Notes under the pieces: model-generated
The model's input: only the letters and a program-made list of their open reading frames with translations
Database searches by the model: none
What the model was told of the DNA's origin: nothing
Shown here: in pieces, positions 37,249 to 47,119 of the stretch
Layout: every line of letters starts with the position of its first letter
Numbering within the stretch: the stretch's first letter is position 1
Source of the DNA: Gemmatimonadota bacterium
Lineage (GTDB): Bacteria; Gemmatimonadota; Gemmatimonadetes; Gemmatimonadales; Gemmatimonadaceae
Assembly: GCA_016712265.1 (NCBI GenBank)
Contig: JADJRJ010000027.1
Location: forward strand, 124,001-188,000
Direction: 5' to 3'
DNA: 64,000 bases
Position numbers and translations under genes: made by a program

Positions 37249-40200
37249 ATGCTTAGACGTTTTGTCAGGTGGGCCCTGACGATGGGAACGACTGCCTGGG
37301 CCGTCGCCCCCATCACAGTCCCGGCACAGGCCCCCCAACAGGGCACCATCACCGGTCGCGTGACCGATGCCGCCAGCGGGCAGCCGATCGGGGCCGCGCA
37401 GCTGGCCGTCATCGGGACCACGCTCGGCGCGCAGACGAACACCGATGGCCAGTACACCATCCGCGGCGTGAACGTTGGCGCGGTCCAGGTGCGTGTCCTC
37501 CGCCTGGGGTATGGCGAGGCGCGGCAGTCGACGACCGTCGCAGCGGGACAGTCCGCCACCCTGAACTTCCAGCTCGCGGCACTGCCAGTGACGCTGAACC
37601 CCGTCGTGACCACGGCCACCGGACAGCAGCGGCGAATTGAGGTGGGCAACGCGATCGCGCAGTTGGAAGTGGCGCAGCTCGTGGAGTCCCGGCCGGTGTC
37701 GGGGATGGCGGACCTCCTCACGTCCCGCGCGGCCGGAGTGCTCATCACCCCAGGCACACAGGCGGGTGCCGGCACCCGCATCCGCATCCGCGGGACGAGT
37801 TCCTTGTCGCTGACCAACAACCCGATCGTCATCATCGACGGCGTTCGCGTGGAATCCTCGACCGGCTCCTCGTCGGTGAGTGTCGGCGGGACGACGACGT
37901 CCCGGTTTGACGACCTCAACCCCGAGGAGTTCGAGTCGATCGAGGTCGTGCGTGGTCCCTCGGCCGCCACGCTCTACGGTACCGACGCGGCCAACGGCGT
38001 CATCGTGATCACCACCAAGAAGGGCACGGCGGGTCGCCCACAGTGGTCGTTCTATTCAGAGCAGACGGGGGTCTCGGACCGCAACACCTATCCCACCGCC
38101 TGGCATGGCTGGCGCACCGGCACGACGGCGACCACAAACTCGACCCCGTCCAACACGGTCCAGTGTTTCCTCTCGCAGGTCGTCGCCCGCGCCTGCGTGC
38201 AGGACAGCGTGACGAGCTACAACCTGCATGAGGACAAGGACGCCACCCCATTCGGCGTCGGCTATCGTCGACAGTACGGCGCGCAGCTGCGCGGCGGATC
38301 GGAGACCGCGCGCTATTTCCTCCACAGCGAGATGGAGGACGAGGACGGCGTCACGAAGGTGCCCGAATTCGAGAAGCGCTTCCTCGCGGCAAACAACCGG
38401 TCGCTCACCGAGCGCCAACAGGATCCGGGGCGCCGCGGGCGGATCACGGGCCGCAGCAACGTCAACATCACGTTGCCCCGCAACGCCGAGATGCAGGTGA
38501 ACGCCGGCTTCACCTCGCAGGACATCTTTCTCCCGCGCAGTGACGACTCCGGCACACCAGGCATCGCGGCCAACACGTTCGGCGGCCCGGGATTCCGGTA
38601 CAACCTCAACCCGCAGGGTGATACGCTCTTCGGGTGGCGGCAGTTCACCCCGCGGGACATCTACCAGACGGAAACCACCCAATCCGTCGAGCGATTCATC
38701 GGATCCGTCAACGCCAACTGGCGTGCCTCGGACTGGCTGTCGGCGCGTGCGAACCTCGGGCTCGACTACACCAACCGCCTGGACTCGCAGCTCTGCCGCT
38801 TTGACAACTGCACCAATACCGGCCAGGATCGTCTGGGCTTCAAGATCGACAACCGCACGAACTTCTTTGTCTACACGGTGGATGCCGGGCTGACCGCCAC
38901 GCGCCGCCTGAGCGACGCCTTCGAGTCCAAGACCACCGGTGGCGTGCAGTTCTATCGCAACATCTTCAACCGCAACGGGGCCAGCAGCACCCAACTGCCT
39001 CCGGGCGCGGTGACGGTGACGTCCGGGTCCGTGAAGTCCTCCGACGAGACGACCGCCGAGAGCCGAACCCTTGGCGCGTTCGTCGAACAGGCCGTCTCGT
39101 ACCGCGACAAGCTGTTCGTGACCGGCGCCGTGCGCTCGGATCGCAACAGCGCCTTCGGCGCCGAGTTCAAGACGGTGTTCTACCCCAAACTCTCGGCATC
39201 ATGGGTCGTCAGCGAGGAAGGGTTCTTCCCGAAGGCCTCGTGGATCAACCAGCTGCGTGTGCGCTCCGCGTATGGGGCCTCCGGCGTGCAGCCGGGCACG
39301 ATCGACGCCGTGCAATTCTTCGCCTCGTCCATCTTCCGCGGTGAAAGCGGCGACCAGCCGGCCCTGGTCTACTCGGCATTGGGCAACCGGCAGCTCAAGC
39401 CGGAACGGTCCACCGAGTTCGAGGTCGGGGTGGATGGCAGCTTCTTCTCTTCGCGCCTGACCACCGAACTCACCTACTACCGCAAGGCGTCTCGCGATGC
39501 CCTGATCTCGCGGATCCTGCCGCCGTCGGTCGGTACCGGCGCCACGGCGCGTCTCGAGAATTTGGGCGAAGTGCAAAACACCGGCATTGAGGCCCTGATC
39601 AACGCGCAGATCGTCAGCAAGGACGCCCTCGGCTGGGACCTGACCATCAATGCCTCGACCAACGACAACGAGCTGGTGAGCCTCGGTGGCGTGCCGCCCA
39701 TTGTCGGCGCCACCCAGCACCAGAAAGAAGGATATCCCCTCTACGGCTGGTGGTCGCGCCGACTCCTCGGCTACGGCGACAAGGACGGCGACGGAATCAT
39801 TCGCTACAACTCGGACGCGAATCTCTCCGAAATCACGGTCAGCGACACCGCCGAGTTCCATGGCTACCCGCTGCCGCGCTACGAGTTTGCCGTGACCAAC
39901 AGCATCGAACTGTTCAAGCGGGCGCTCCGCCTCTCGGCCATGGTCGACTACAAGGGCGGACACCTGGTCTACAACAACTCGGAGCGCATTCGCTGCGCCT
40001 CGCGCTTCAACTGCGAGGGACTCATCAACCCGAAGGCACCGCTCTTCGAGCAGGCCCGCACGGTGATGGTGCGCGAACACCCGAGCCGTTCGGTCGCCGG
40101 CTTCTTTGAGGAAGGGGACTTCCTGCGGCTCCGGGAACTCTCCGCCACGTGGACCATGTCGCGCGACCTGACGACGAAGCTCCTGCGCGGACGCGCCTTC

Positions 40201-40356
40201 TCGGTCACGGGGTCCGTACGGAACTTGGGGATCCTCTGGACGAACTACCTCGGGGTCGACCCCGAGTCGTTCGGCACCACCGGCGACGCCCCGTCGTCGT
40301 TCCAGGCGTTTGCCCCGCCAACGTACGTCGCCTTCCGCTTCAACCTTGCCTACTAG
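37249..40356 (+). CDS. SusC/RagA-family TonB-dependent outer-membrane transporter
   Basis: 1035 residues from the ATG at 37249, with GAGGT just upstream. After a signal peptide comes a carboxypeptidase-regulatory-like domain at about 29-115 (GTITGRVTDAASGQPIGAAQ). The plug follows, with NPIVIIDGVRVES, DDLNPEEFESIEVVRGPSAA and LYGTDAANGVIVITTKKG. The barrel runs to the end, AFRFNLAY. It imports a large ligand together with the SusD lipoprotein encoded next. The likely ligands are peptides or acylated compounds, given the hydrolases around; no glycoside hydrolase is adjacent, so a glycan is less likely. Confidence 0.92.
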   Translation: MLRRFVRWALTMGTTAWAVAPITVPAQAPQQGTITGRVTDAASGQPIGAAQLAVIGTTLGAQTNTDGQYTIRGVNVGAVQVRVLRLGYGEARQSTTVAAGQSATLNFQLAALPVTLNPVVTTATGQQRRIEVGNAIAQLEVAQLVESRPVSGMADLLTSRAAGVLITPGTQAGAGTRIRIRGTSSLSLTNNPIVIIDGVRVESSTGSSSVSVGGTTTSRFDDLNPEEFESIEVVRGPSAATLYGTDAANGVIVITTKKGTAGRPQWSFYSEQTGVSDRNTYPTAWHGWRTGTTATTNSTPSNTVQCFLSQVVARACVQDSVTSYNLHEDKDATPFGVGYRRQYGAQLRGGSETARYFLHSEMEDEDGVTKVPEFEKRFLAANNRSLTERQQDPGRRGRITGRSNVNITLPRNAEMQVNAGFTSQDIFLPRSDDSGTPGIAANTFGGPGFRYNLNPQGDTLFGWRQFTPRDIYQTETTQSVERFIGSVNANWRASDWLSARANLGLDYTNRLDSQLCRFDNCTNTGQDRLGFKIDNRTNFFVYTVDAGLTATRRLSDAFESKTTGGVQFYRNIFNRNGASSTQLPPGAVTVTSGSVKSSDETTAESRTLGAFVEQAVSYRDKLFVTGAVRSDRNSAFGAEFKTVFYPKLSASWVVSEEGFFPKASWINQLRVRSAYGASGVQPGTIDAVQFFASSIFRGESGDQPALVYSALGNRQLKPERSTEFEVGVDGSFFSSRLTTELTYYRKASRDALISRILPPSVGTGATARLENLGEVQNTGIEALINAQIVSKDALGWDLTINASTNDNELVSLGGVPPIVGATQHQKEGYPLYGWWSRRLLGYGDKDGDGIIRYNSDANLSEITVSDTAEFHGYPLPRYEFAVTNSIELFKRALRLSAMVDYKGGHLVYNNSERIRCASRFNCEGLINPKAPLFEQARTVMVREHPSRSVAGFFEEGDFLRLRELSATWTMSRDLTTKLLRGRAFSVTGSVRNLGILWTNYLGVDPESFGTTGDAPSSFQAFAPPTYVAFRFNLAY

Positions 40357-40368
40357 GTGATCGCCATC

Positions 40369-41751
40369 ATGCCAGCATACACCACCCCCACGACGTCGCG
40401 CGGCTCTCTGCGCCACCTCGTGCGACGCGCGTCGCTCCTCGTCCTCGGGTTCGCCGCCGCCTGTTCGACCGCCACGGAGATTCTCGAAGTCCGGGACCCC
40501 GACATCGTGAACCCAGAAGACGCGCAGTCCGTCGCCGGGGCAAATGCCGTGCGCCTCGGCGCACTGGCACGCCTGAATGCCGCCACGAGTGGCGAGGAGT
40601 CGCTCTTCCTCCTGGGCGGCCTCCTCACCGATGAGTGGATCAACGGCGACTCGTTTATCGCCCGCCAGGAAATCGACCAGCGCACGATCACCCGTGAGAA
40701 CACCTTCCTCACGTCGGCCAACCGCGCGTTGCATCGCGCACGCCTCGCGGCGGAACAGGCCATCGGCCTGCTCGCGCAGTTCAACCCGAATGCCCCGGGA
40801 TGGCAGGTGGCTGAGATGTACTTCGTGCAGGGCTACACCATCAACCTCATGGCCGAGCATTACTGCAGCGGGTTGATCTTCAGCACCGTTGTGGATGGCA
40901 TCGAGGAGTATGGCTCGCCGCTGACCACCACCGCCGCGTTCGAACGGGCGCTCGCCCTGGTGGACCAGGGGATCACCAAGGTGACCGGCACCACAACCGA
41001 CGACACCCGCGTGCGCAACGCCCTGCGCGTGCTCCGCGGGCGCATCCTCGTCAACCTCAATCGACAGGCGGAGGCCGCCACGGCCGTTGCCGGGGTGCCG
41101 AATTCGTTCACGTACAACATGCTCCACGCGGCCACTGCAACGAGCAACCAGATCTGGAACTTCAACAGCCTGTCGCGGCGCTACAGCGTGAGCGTGAACG
41201 AAGGCACCAACGGCCTGAACTTCGGTGGCTCGAACGACCCGCGTGTCCCGGTGTGCCAGGGCGGCGACGCCACCTGCCGCACGCTCGGCGTCACGCTCGC
41301 CACCCGCGACGACCTGTTGCGACCGATCATCATCGCCGCTGCATGGCCTGCACGTGAAACCCCGGTGGCGATCACCAACGGCATCGAGGCGCGGATGATC
41401 GAGGCCGAGGCACAGTTGAAGGCGGGGAACGCCACGGCAGCACTGGCGACGCTCAACGCCGCCCGGGCGACCGTGACCGGGCTCGCGCCACTCACGCTGG
41501 CCGCCGCGCCAGCGGCGCAACTCACCCAGCTGTTCAGTGAGCGCGCCTTCTGGTTCTATGGCCGCGGGTATCGCACGGGTGACCTGCGCCGACTGATCCG
41601 GCAGTACCAGCGCGCCGCCAACACGGTCTTCCCGACGGGGACCTGGCACAAGGGCGGGAACTATGGCGTCGATGTGAACTTCCCGGTCCCGCAAGCCGAG
41701 CAGAACAACCCGAACGCGGCCGGCGCCGCGTGCCTGGATCGCAACGCCTGA
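40369..41751 (+). CDS. SusD/RagB-family surface lipoprotein
   Basis: 460 residues from the ATG at 40369, where AGGTGA overlaps the end of the SusC gene. A lipobox ends at FAAACS. SusD features include EVRDPDIVNPEDAQS, a TPR-like helical body (RALHRARLAAEQAIGLL, LFSERAFWFYGRGYRTGDLRR) and the typical C-terminal FPVP. It binds substrate above the SusC channel. It is directly co-transcribed with SusC and followed by a clear terminator. Confidence 0.9.
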   Translation: MPAYTTPTTSRGSLRHLVRRASLLVLGFAAACSTATEILEVRDPDIVNPEDAQSVAGANAVRLGALARLNAATSGEESLFLLGGLLTDEWINGDSFIARQEIDQRTITRENTFLTSANRALHRARLAAEQAIGLLAQFNPNAPGWQVAEMYFVQGYTINLMAEHYCSGLIFSTVVDGIEEYGSPLTTTAAFERALALVDQGITKVTGTTTDDTRVRNALRVLRGRILVNLNRQAEAATAVAGVPNSFTYNMLHAATATSNQIWNFNSLSRRYSVSVNEGTNGLNFGGSNDPRVPVCQGGDATCRTLGVTLATRDDLLRPIIIAAAWPARETPVAITNGIEARMIEAEAQLKAGNATAALATLNAARATVTGLAPLTLAAAPAAQLTQLFSERAFWFYGRGYRTGDLRRLIRQYQRAANTVFPTGTWHKGGNYGVDVNFPVPQAEQNNPNAAGAACLDRNA

Positions 41752-41781
41752 TCCTTCGTTCCGTTCCACCGCAGCACACCA

Positions 41782-41819
41782 GGCGCCTGCCGATCTTCGA
41801 TCAGCAGGCGCCGTTCTTT
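41782..41819 (+). terminator. intrinsic terminator after susCD
   Basis: A 9-bp perfect stem (GGCGCCTGC at 41782-41790, complement at 41804-41812) with a 13-base loop is followed by GTTCTTTTCTT. It ends the SusC-SusD unit 12 bases before the acylase start. Confidence 0.75.
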
Positions 41820-41830
41820 TCTTCCTCTCC

Positions 41831-43984
41831 ATGCGACCAACTTCGCGGCCATTGCTTCGCGCCACACTCGGTGGCTTCCTCACGATCTGCACCTCACTGA
41901 CCCTTACGGCCCAACCGGCGAAGGCGTACGCCGATCGGGTGGAGATTCGCCGCACGGCACACGGCGTTCCCCACATCGCCGCCGACGACATGGGCGCGTT
42001 TGGCTATGCCATGGCGTGGGTGCAGCTGGAGGACTATGGCGCGCGCGTGGCGATGGGGGTGATTCGATCCCGCGGGCACATGGCGCGCTACTACGGCCGT
42101 GATTCCATCGAACGTGACTTCGACGCGCGCATCACGCATGCGCGGGCGGTGGCCACCTATCGCCAGCTGCAGATCGAGACCCGGGAGACCTACGAGGGGT
42201 TTGCGGCGGGCATCAACGACTATGTGCGCACGCACGCCGGTGACTTCCCTTCCTGGATGCCCACCGACGTGCAGGGTGTCGACATCGCTGCCCTCTGGAT
42301 GGAGTCACCACTCCCGGATGGAGCGCGCACCTGGGGCGACCGGGCTCGGCGACTCCGAGAACGCGCGCGGCAGGACTCGGTGCAGCGCGAGGGGGAAGGG
42401 TCCAACGCGTGGGCGTTTGCCCCGTCTCGCACGAAGTCCGGTCGCGCGATCCTGCTGCGCAACCCGCACCTGGACTGGAGCGCCGGCTACTACGAAGCCC
42501 ACGTGACCGTGCCCCACGTGATGGACTTCTACGGCGACTTTCGCATCGGCAACCCGGCATTGCTCGTCGGTGGCTTCAACCGCCACCTCGGCTGGGCGAC
42601 GACGAACAACAACACCGACAACGAGGCGCTCTACGCCCTCGAGGTCGATTCGCTGCGTCCGGACCACTACCTGCTCGACGGCCGCTCCCATCCGATCGAA
42701 CGTGTCGACGTGGTCGCCGAGTATCGAAACGGCCCGGGACTCTCGTCTGAGGTGCGCACCCGCTGGCAGACGACGCTGGGTCCGGTGGTGGATCGTGCGG
42801 ACGGCAAGGTCGTGATTGCCCGCTGGCCCGCCGACGGGGAGTTTCGCAAGACGGAGCAGTTTCTCCGCCTCATGCGCGCACGCACGCTGGAGGAATGGAA
42901 GGAGGCGATGCGACTGCGCGCCCACACGACCTCCAACCTCACCTACGCCGACGACAAGGGGAACATCTTCTACGTCTGGAACGCCACGGTCCCGCGCCTG
43001 CCGCACCCCAGCGGCGGTGACTCCGTGGCCATCCCCGTGCGAACGAGTGCGGAGATCTGGCAGGACATGGTCCCCTTCGATTCGCTGCCGCAACTCCTGA
43101 ACCCGCCGGGGGGCTACATCCAGCAATCCAACGACCCGTTTCACTACACCAACCTCAACGCCATCATCGACTCGTTGCGCTTCCCATCCAACTTCTCGCG
43201 GCCCGCGCTGGGATTCCGGACGCAGCTGGGGATTCGCCTGGCGACACAGGAACGCAAGATGTCGTTGGAGGACGTGGTACGGCTGAAGCACTCGTACCGC
43301 ATGCTCGCTGGAGAGCGCCTTACGGATGACCTGCTCGCGGCGGTCCGGGCGAACGCGCCGACTCCCGCCGTCGCGGCCGCCGCCGAGGTGTTGTCGCGTT
43401 GGGATCGGACCACCGCTCCCGACTCACGCGGCGGGGTGTTGTTCGAGGTGTGGTACAACCGTCACCTGCAGGGCGAGGCGATGCGGGGCTTGCCGTTTGC
43501 CGAGCGCGCGCGGCGAACTTTTTCGTCGCCATGGAGTCCCGAACGCCCGAACGACACGCCGGACGGCCTTGCGGACCCGGTTCGTGCGGCGGCCGACTTC
43601 GCCTGGGCGGTGGAGCAGGTGACGGCTCGCCACGGTCGCGCGGACGTGGCCTGGGGCGAGGTGCATCGCGTCCGGCGCGGCGACGTCGACGTCCCGGTCG
43701 GGGGATGCACGGGGGCGTTGGGGTGTTTTCGCGTGCTGCAGTTCAGCGATGCCCCCGATGGCAAGCGCGTGGCCCGCGGCGGCGACGGCTGGGTGCTGGC
43801 CGTGGAGTTCACGCCGGTCCCTCGCGCCTACTCGGTCCTGGCGTACGGCCAGAGCAACACGCCAACCTCGCCGTACTTCGCCGACCAGGCCGCGATGTTT
43901 GCGCGTGGCGAGATGAAGCGTGTCGCGTTCACCACGGAAGATGTGGAGCGCGCCACAGTGCGCCGCTATCGTCCGGGGAGATAG
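41831..43984 (+). CDS. penicillin acylase-family N-terminal nucleophile hydrolase
   Basis: 717 residues with a signal peptide ending near TLTAQ. The nucleophile is S191 in GEGSNAWAF, preceded by a spacer that would be cut out to give alpha and beta chains. Other family features are RTAHGVPHIAADD, RNPHLDWSAGYYE, WATTNNNTDNEALY and an Asn-rich FHYTNLNAII region. Relatives deacylate penicillins, N-acyl-homoserine lactones or N-acyl amides in the periplasm. It lies downstream of SusCD beyond a terminator, so it may handle the imported ligand. Confidence 0.88.
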   Translation: MRPTSRPLLRATLGGFLTICTSLTLTAQPAKAYADRVEIRRTAHGVPHIAADDMGAFGYAMAWVQLEDYGARVAMGVIRSRGHMARYYGRDSIERDFDARITHARAVATYRQLQIETRETYEGFAAGINDYVRTHAGDFPSWMPTDVQGVDIAALWMESPLPDGARTWGDRARRLRERARQDSVQREGEGSNAWAFAPSRTKSGRAILLRNPHLDWSAGYYEAHVTVPHVMDFYGDFRIGNPALLVGGFNRHLGWATTNNNTDNEALYALEVDSLRPDHYLLDGRSHPIERVDVVAEYRNGPGLSSEVRTRWQTTLGPVVDRADGKVVIARWPADGEFRKTEQFLRLMRARTLEEWKEAMRLRAHTTSNLTYADDKGNIFYVWNATVPRLPHPSGGDSVAIPVRTSAEIWQDMVPFDSLPQLLNPPGGYIQQSNDPFHYTNLNAIIDSLRFPSNFSRPALGFRTQLGIRLATQERKMSLEDVVRLKHSYRMLAGERLTDDLLAAVRANAPTPAVAAAAEVLSRWDRTTAPDSRGGVLFEVWYNRHLQGEAMRGLPFAERARRTFSSPWSPERPNDTPDGLADPVRAAADFAWAVEQVTARHGRADVAWGEVHRVRRGDVDVPVGGCTGALGCFRVLQFSDAPDGKRVARGGDGWVLAVEFTPVPRAYSVLAYGQSNTPTSPYFADQAAMFARGEMKRVAFTTEDVERATVRRYRPGR

Positions 43985-44027
43985 GGGCCGCACCTGCTTA
44001 GTGCTCGCGGTTCAGGATTGTGCACGA

Positions 44028-44057
44028 CGCGCTCCGGGCAGCGACTCCCGGAGCGCG
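44028..44057. terminator. hairpin between convergent genes
   Basis: A perfect 11-bp stem (CGCGCTCCGGG at 44028-44038, complement at 44047-44057) with an 8-base loop lies between the ends of the acylase and the DinB gene. It has no T run, but the position fits a bidirectional terminator. Confidence 0.5.
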
Positions 44058-44070
44058 AGCCATCCGTGCC

Positions 44071-44568
44071 TCAGGCGAACGGATTCTCGTCGCGGCTCGG
44101 TCCGTAGACCGACGGCACCGGAACGTGGAGCATCCGCAGGCACATCACCAGCTGACCGCGGTGATGGTACACGTGGTTCATCCCGACCGATCGGATGAAG
44201 GCTACGCGCGGCATTGTCGCGACAATCGCACCGCGGCGCGACAACGACCACTTCGCCATGAGCCGCTCATCGGGCATCGTGCGCAGCATGGCCGCGAACG
44301 CGGCGATCGACTGGTCGTGGGCCTCCAGCACCTCTGCTCGGCTCGTGGCTTCGGCCTGCTTAAAGTTGGGGACCTCCATGGCGTCGGCCTGCGCCATCTG
44401 CGCGATGGTGCCCGGTGTTTGTGCGATGTGTAACGCGAGCTGGCCCAGGGACATCGAGGTGGGATGGGCGCGCCAGCTGAGGTGTTCTTCGGGGACGCGC
44501 TCGAGGACGCGGCGCGTGGTCAGGGCCTCCTCTTCGAGTTCGATCTTCAAGCTCTTGGCAATGGGCAT
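44071..44568 (-). CDS. DinB-family protein
   Basis: 165 residues from the ATG at 44568. It has the DinB bundle with metal-ligand histidines: SLGQLALHIAQTPG near residue 50 and GMNHVYHHRGQLVM near 135. The sequence is closest to the DUF664/DinB_2 type proteins used in stress responses. It is downstream of the Fpg-like gene on the same strand with an 83-bp gap. A third DinB domain in this window suggests an expanded family here. Confidence 0.82.
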   Translation of the reverse strand: MPIAKSLKIELEEEALTTRRVLERVPEEHLSWRAHPTSMSLGQLALHIAQTPGTIAQMAQADAMEVPNFKQAEATSRAEVLEAHDQSIAAFAAMLRTMPDERLMAKWSLSRRGAIVATMPRVAFIRSVGMNHVYHHRGQLVMCLRMLHVPVPSVYGPSRDENPFA

Positions 44569-44651
44569 ACGCACAGGTACTCAGGACATTGGGATGAGTC
44601 TGGCCAGGGCACGGCACCTGCGGCGAAGGACCACGTCAGCTGGGCTGAGCG

Positions 44652-45536
44652 TCAGGCGTCCAGCTCGTCGATGGACTTCGGCCAGTCGCCCTTCAGCAGG
44701 CGCGACAGCGACCGATCCGCCAGCATCCGTCCCTCGGTCTGGCACCGCGCACAATAGTTCGTCTCGTTGTCGGCGTAACGAATCCGTTGGATCGGCGTCC
44801 CGCAATCCGGGCACGGCTCGCCGTACCGCCCATGGGCCTTCATCTCCGGCCGAAAGGCCGTCACGGTCTCCGGAAAGCCCGTCCCCACCTCGGCGCGGTG
44901 CCGCTCGATCCACTCCGTCAGCACCGCCACCGTTGAGCTGTGCAGCCGCGCCGCCTGCTCGTCCGTCAGGCGCGCCGTGGTCTGCAAGGGTGACAGTCGC
45001 GCGTGGTGCAGGATCTCGTCCGAATACGCGTTGCCAATCCCGCTGAACAACCGGGGGTCGGTCAGCGACCGCTTGAGCGTATGGTTCTCCCGTCGCAGCT
45101 GGTGCACAAACTCGGCAGCTGAACACGACAGCGGCTCGATCCCCCCACGATGGATGGCGGCGACCGCGTCCGCCCCACGCACCACCGTGAACGACGCGCG
45201 ACGCTTGGTCCCCGCTTCCGTGAACAGCAGGGACCCGTGGTCAAAGCCAAGGGTCGCGAGCGCCTTGCCGAGCCCCTTCTTGCCGGGCGCGCGCCAGCGG
45301 AGGCGTCCGGCAATCATGAGATGGATGACGAGGTGCAAGTCATCCTCAAAGGAGAGCACCAGCCGCTTGCCCATCCGCGAAACCCCAATCACGCTGCGAC
45401 CGACCAGGTCGGCGATCGGTGGTTCCACCGAGCGTACCAGGAAGGGGCTCGACATGGTGAGCGCACGCAGCTCGTGCCCCACCACATGTCGCTCGAGCCC
45501 CTCGACGTAGGCGATGATGTCGGGAAGTTCCGGCAC
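44652..45536 (-). CDS. Fpg/Nei-family DNA glycosylase-AP lyase
   Basis: 294 residues. MPELPDI gives the catalytic Pro2-Glu3, K57 is in RMGKRLV, and the helix-two-turn-helix is TDPRLFSGIGNAYSDEIL (160-177). The C-terminal zinc finger has C242, C245, C262 and C265. It excises oxidised purines or pyrimidines and nicks the abasic site. Details such as the spacing to the zinc finger fit Fpg better than Nei, but I would not insist. It lies 21 bp downstream of a serine hydrolase gene. Confidence 0.88.
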   Translation of the reverse strand: MPELPDIIAYVEGLERHVVGHELRALTMSSPFLVRSVEPPIADLVGRSVIGVSRMGKRLVLSFEDDLHLVIHLMIAGRLRWRAPGKKGLGKALATLGFDHGSLLFTEAGTKRRASFTVVRGADAVAAIHRGGIEPLSCSAAEFVHQLRRENHTLKRSLTDPRLFSGIGNAYSDEILHHARLSPLQTTARLTDEQAARLHSSTVAVLTEWIERHRAEVGTGFPETVTAFRPEMKAHGRYGEPCPDCGTPIQRIRYADNETNYCARCQTEGRMLADRSLSRLLKGDWPKSIDELDA

Positions 45537-45557
45537 GGCGTCTCGACCTCCGGGTCC

Positions 45558-47021
45558 CTACTTGCGCTTTAGCACCACGGGGCCGAAATCGATCCCGGTC
45601 ACCTTCCCGGCCTTGTCGCGCACCAGTTTCACTTCAAGGGAAGCCTCCGGCGCCATCAGGCGGTCGCCCGACAACAGCAGGAACTCCGACTTCGGGACGA
45701 GCCCCGGTACCTCGGTCATCAGCTTGCCGCCTTCCAGCGTGATCGTCTGGCTCACCGCCGTCGGCGTTCCGGTGACTTCCTTCGGGATCGGGTACTCTCC
45801 CACGAGCTGGCTGACGAGCGCGCTGTCCATGGGCAAGGTCTCGATCTCGCGCGGGCCATACTCGGGCCACTGGTATTCCGCGGCGATGGCAAGGAGCAGC
45901 TCACCCACGACCGATGAGCCCGCATCGCTGTTGGTCATGATCGCAGCCCCCTGCCCGGTCTCGGGGAAGTAGATCAGCTGGGCGCGATACCCCTCGTTCG
46001 CCCCGCCATGCTGGAAGCGAAAGGCGCGTCCCGTCTTCTCCAGCATCGGGCCGATGCCGGACGGTTCCTTCTGCATGGTCAACATCTCCGTGGCCATCTT
46101 CTGCGACAGGACCTCCGTCGACGTGCCGGCGCGTGCCGCGGTGATCGCCATCGCCCACTGCAGCAGCTCCGTCGGTCTGGTCCAAAGACCTGCAGCCGCC
46201 ATCTCCGGGTACGTGTGCCACCGGCCGGTCACCATCGTCCCATCCGGGCGGTGGCCGGATGCGGCCTCCGCACGACGATCGTCAGGGAGGGGCTGCGCAT
46301 AGGTGCTGCGCGCCATGCCGACGGGCTCTAGCACGAGTCGTCTGGCCAATTCCGGAAACGCCTCGCCGGTGACGTCGGTCATCGCGAGCTGCTCGATGGT
46401 GATCCCGCCCCCTGAATAGCGCCAGCGTGATCCCGGGGTCGTGTCCACGCGCACCGCAGCGGTATTTGCTGGTTTAGCGCCATCCAGGATCTGTGGCACC
46501 GTCGGCACGGCGGCCCCCTTGGCGTACCCGGGAAAGCCGTGCACCGTCGTCCCCGCCGCGTGCGACGCGAGGCGCCGCAACGTCACCTTCTCGGTCGCCG
46601 TGAACGCGTTCTCCGGCAACTTCCAGCTCGTCAGGTACTCGTTCACCGGCCGATCGAGATCGAGCTTTCCCTCATCCACCAGGCGCAGCAGCACGGTCGC
46701 CGCCACCGGCTTGCTGATCGATGCGGCCTGGAAGAGGGTCATATCGGTCACCGAGTCGCTGCCGCCAGCGGTCTTGAGCCCGAAGCCGCGCGACCAGGCC
46801 AGCTTTCCCCCGTTCACCACTGCAACCGACACCCCCGGCACCTTGTACTTCGCCATCCGCTCGGCGAGGGAGAAGGTCACCGGGGCCGCGCCCTTCACGA
46901 CCAGCGCCGGCCGGAGACCGGCGAGCACACGGGTGACGACGGCTTCATCCCTGATTTCCGGGGGAGCAGGAGTCGCACAGGCGGCAGCCAGCGCGAGGAG
47001 CAGGAATCGCGTGATTTTCAT
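45558..47021 (-). CDS. class C beta-lactamase-type serine hydrolase, lipoprotein
   Basis: 487 residues. A lipoprotein signal ends at AAAC15. The penicillin-binding fold has S101-x-x-K104 (SISK), Y202-S-G in RYSGGG, and HGGANEGY in place of KTG. The C-terminal 100 residues form a DUF3471-like sandwich (LVGEYPIPKE, DRLMAPEASLEVKLVRD). These proteins are usually esterases or D-amino-acid peptidases rather than resistance beta-lactamases. It probably faces the periplasm. Confidence 0.85.
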   Translation of the reverse strand: MKITRFLLLALAAACATPAPPEIRDEAVVTRVLAGLRPALVVKGAAPVTFSLAERMAKYKVPGVSVAVVNGGKLAWSRGFGLKTAGGSDSVTDMTLFQAASISKPVAATVLLRLVDEGKLDLDRPVNEYLTSWKLPENAFTATEKVTLRRLASHAAGTTVHGFPGYAKGAAVPTVPQILDGAKPANTAAVRVDTTPGSRWRYSGGGITIEQLAMTDVTGEAFPELARRLVLEPVGMARSTYAQPLPDDRRAEAASGHRPDGTMVTGRWHTYPEMAAAGLWTRPTELLQWAMAITAARAGTSTEVLSQKMATEMLTMQKEPSGIGPMLEKTGRAFRFQHGGANEGYRAQLIYFPETGQGAAIMTNSDAGSSVVGELLLAIAAEYQWPEYGPREIETLPMDSALVSQLVGEYPIPKEVTGTPTAVSQTITLEGGKLMTEVPGLVPKSEFLLLSGDRLMAPEASLEVKLVRDKAGKVTGIDFGPVVLKRK

Positions 47022-47119
47022 GTCAACGATTGTGTGGACCCGGGCGCCGGGCTGAAAGGGGGTGTCCCAGCTGGAGCCACCCCCTACGGCGGCCGCGCGG
47101 CTATCGTTCCGCCCTGGCC

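Noticed and set aside
39199..41991. 930-codon open frame opposite susC/susD
   Set aside because: It mirrors real genes on the other strand, is rich in Arg/Gly/Val low-complexity, and shows no domain. GC-rich DNA makes such antisense frames common.
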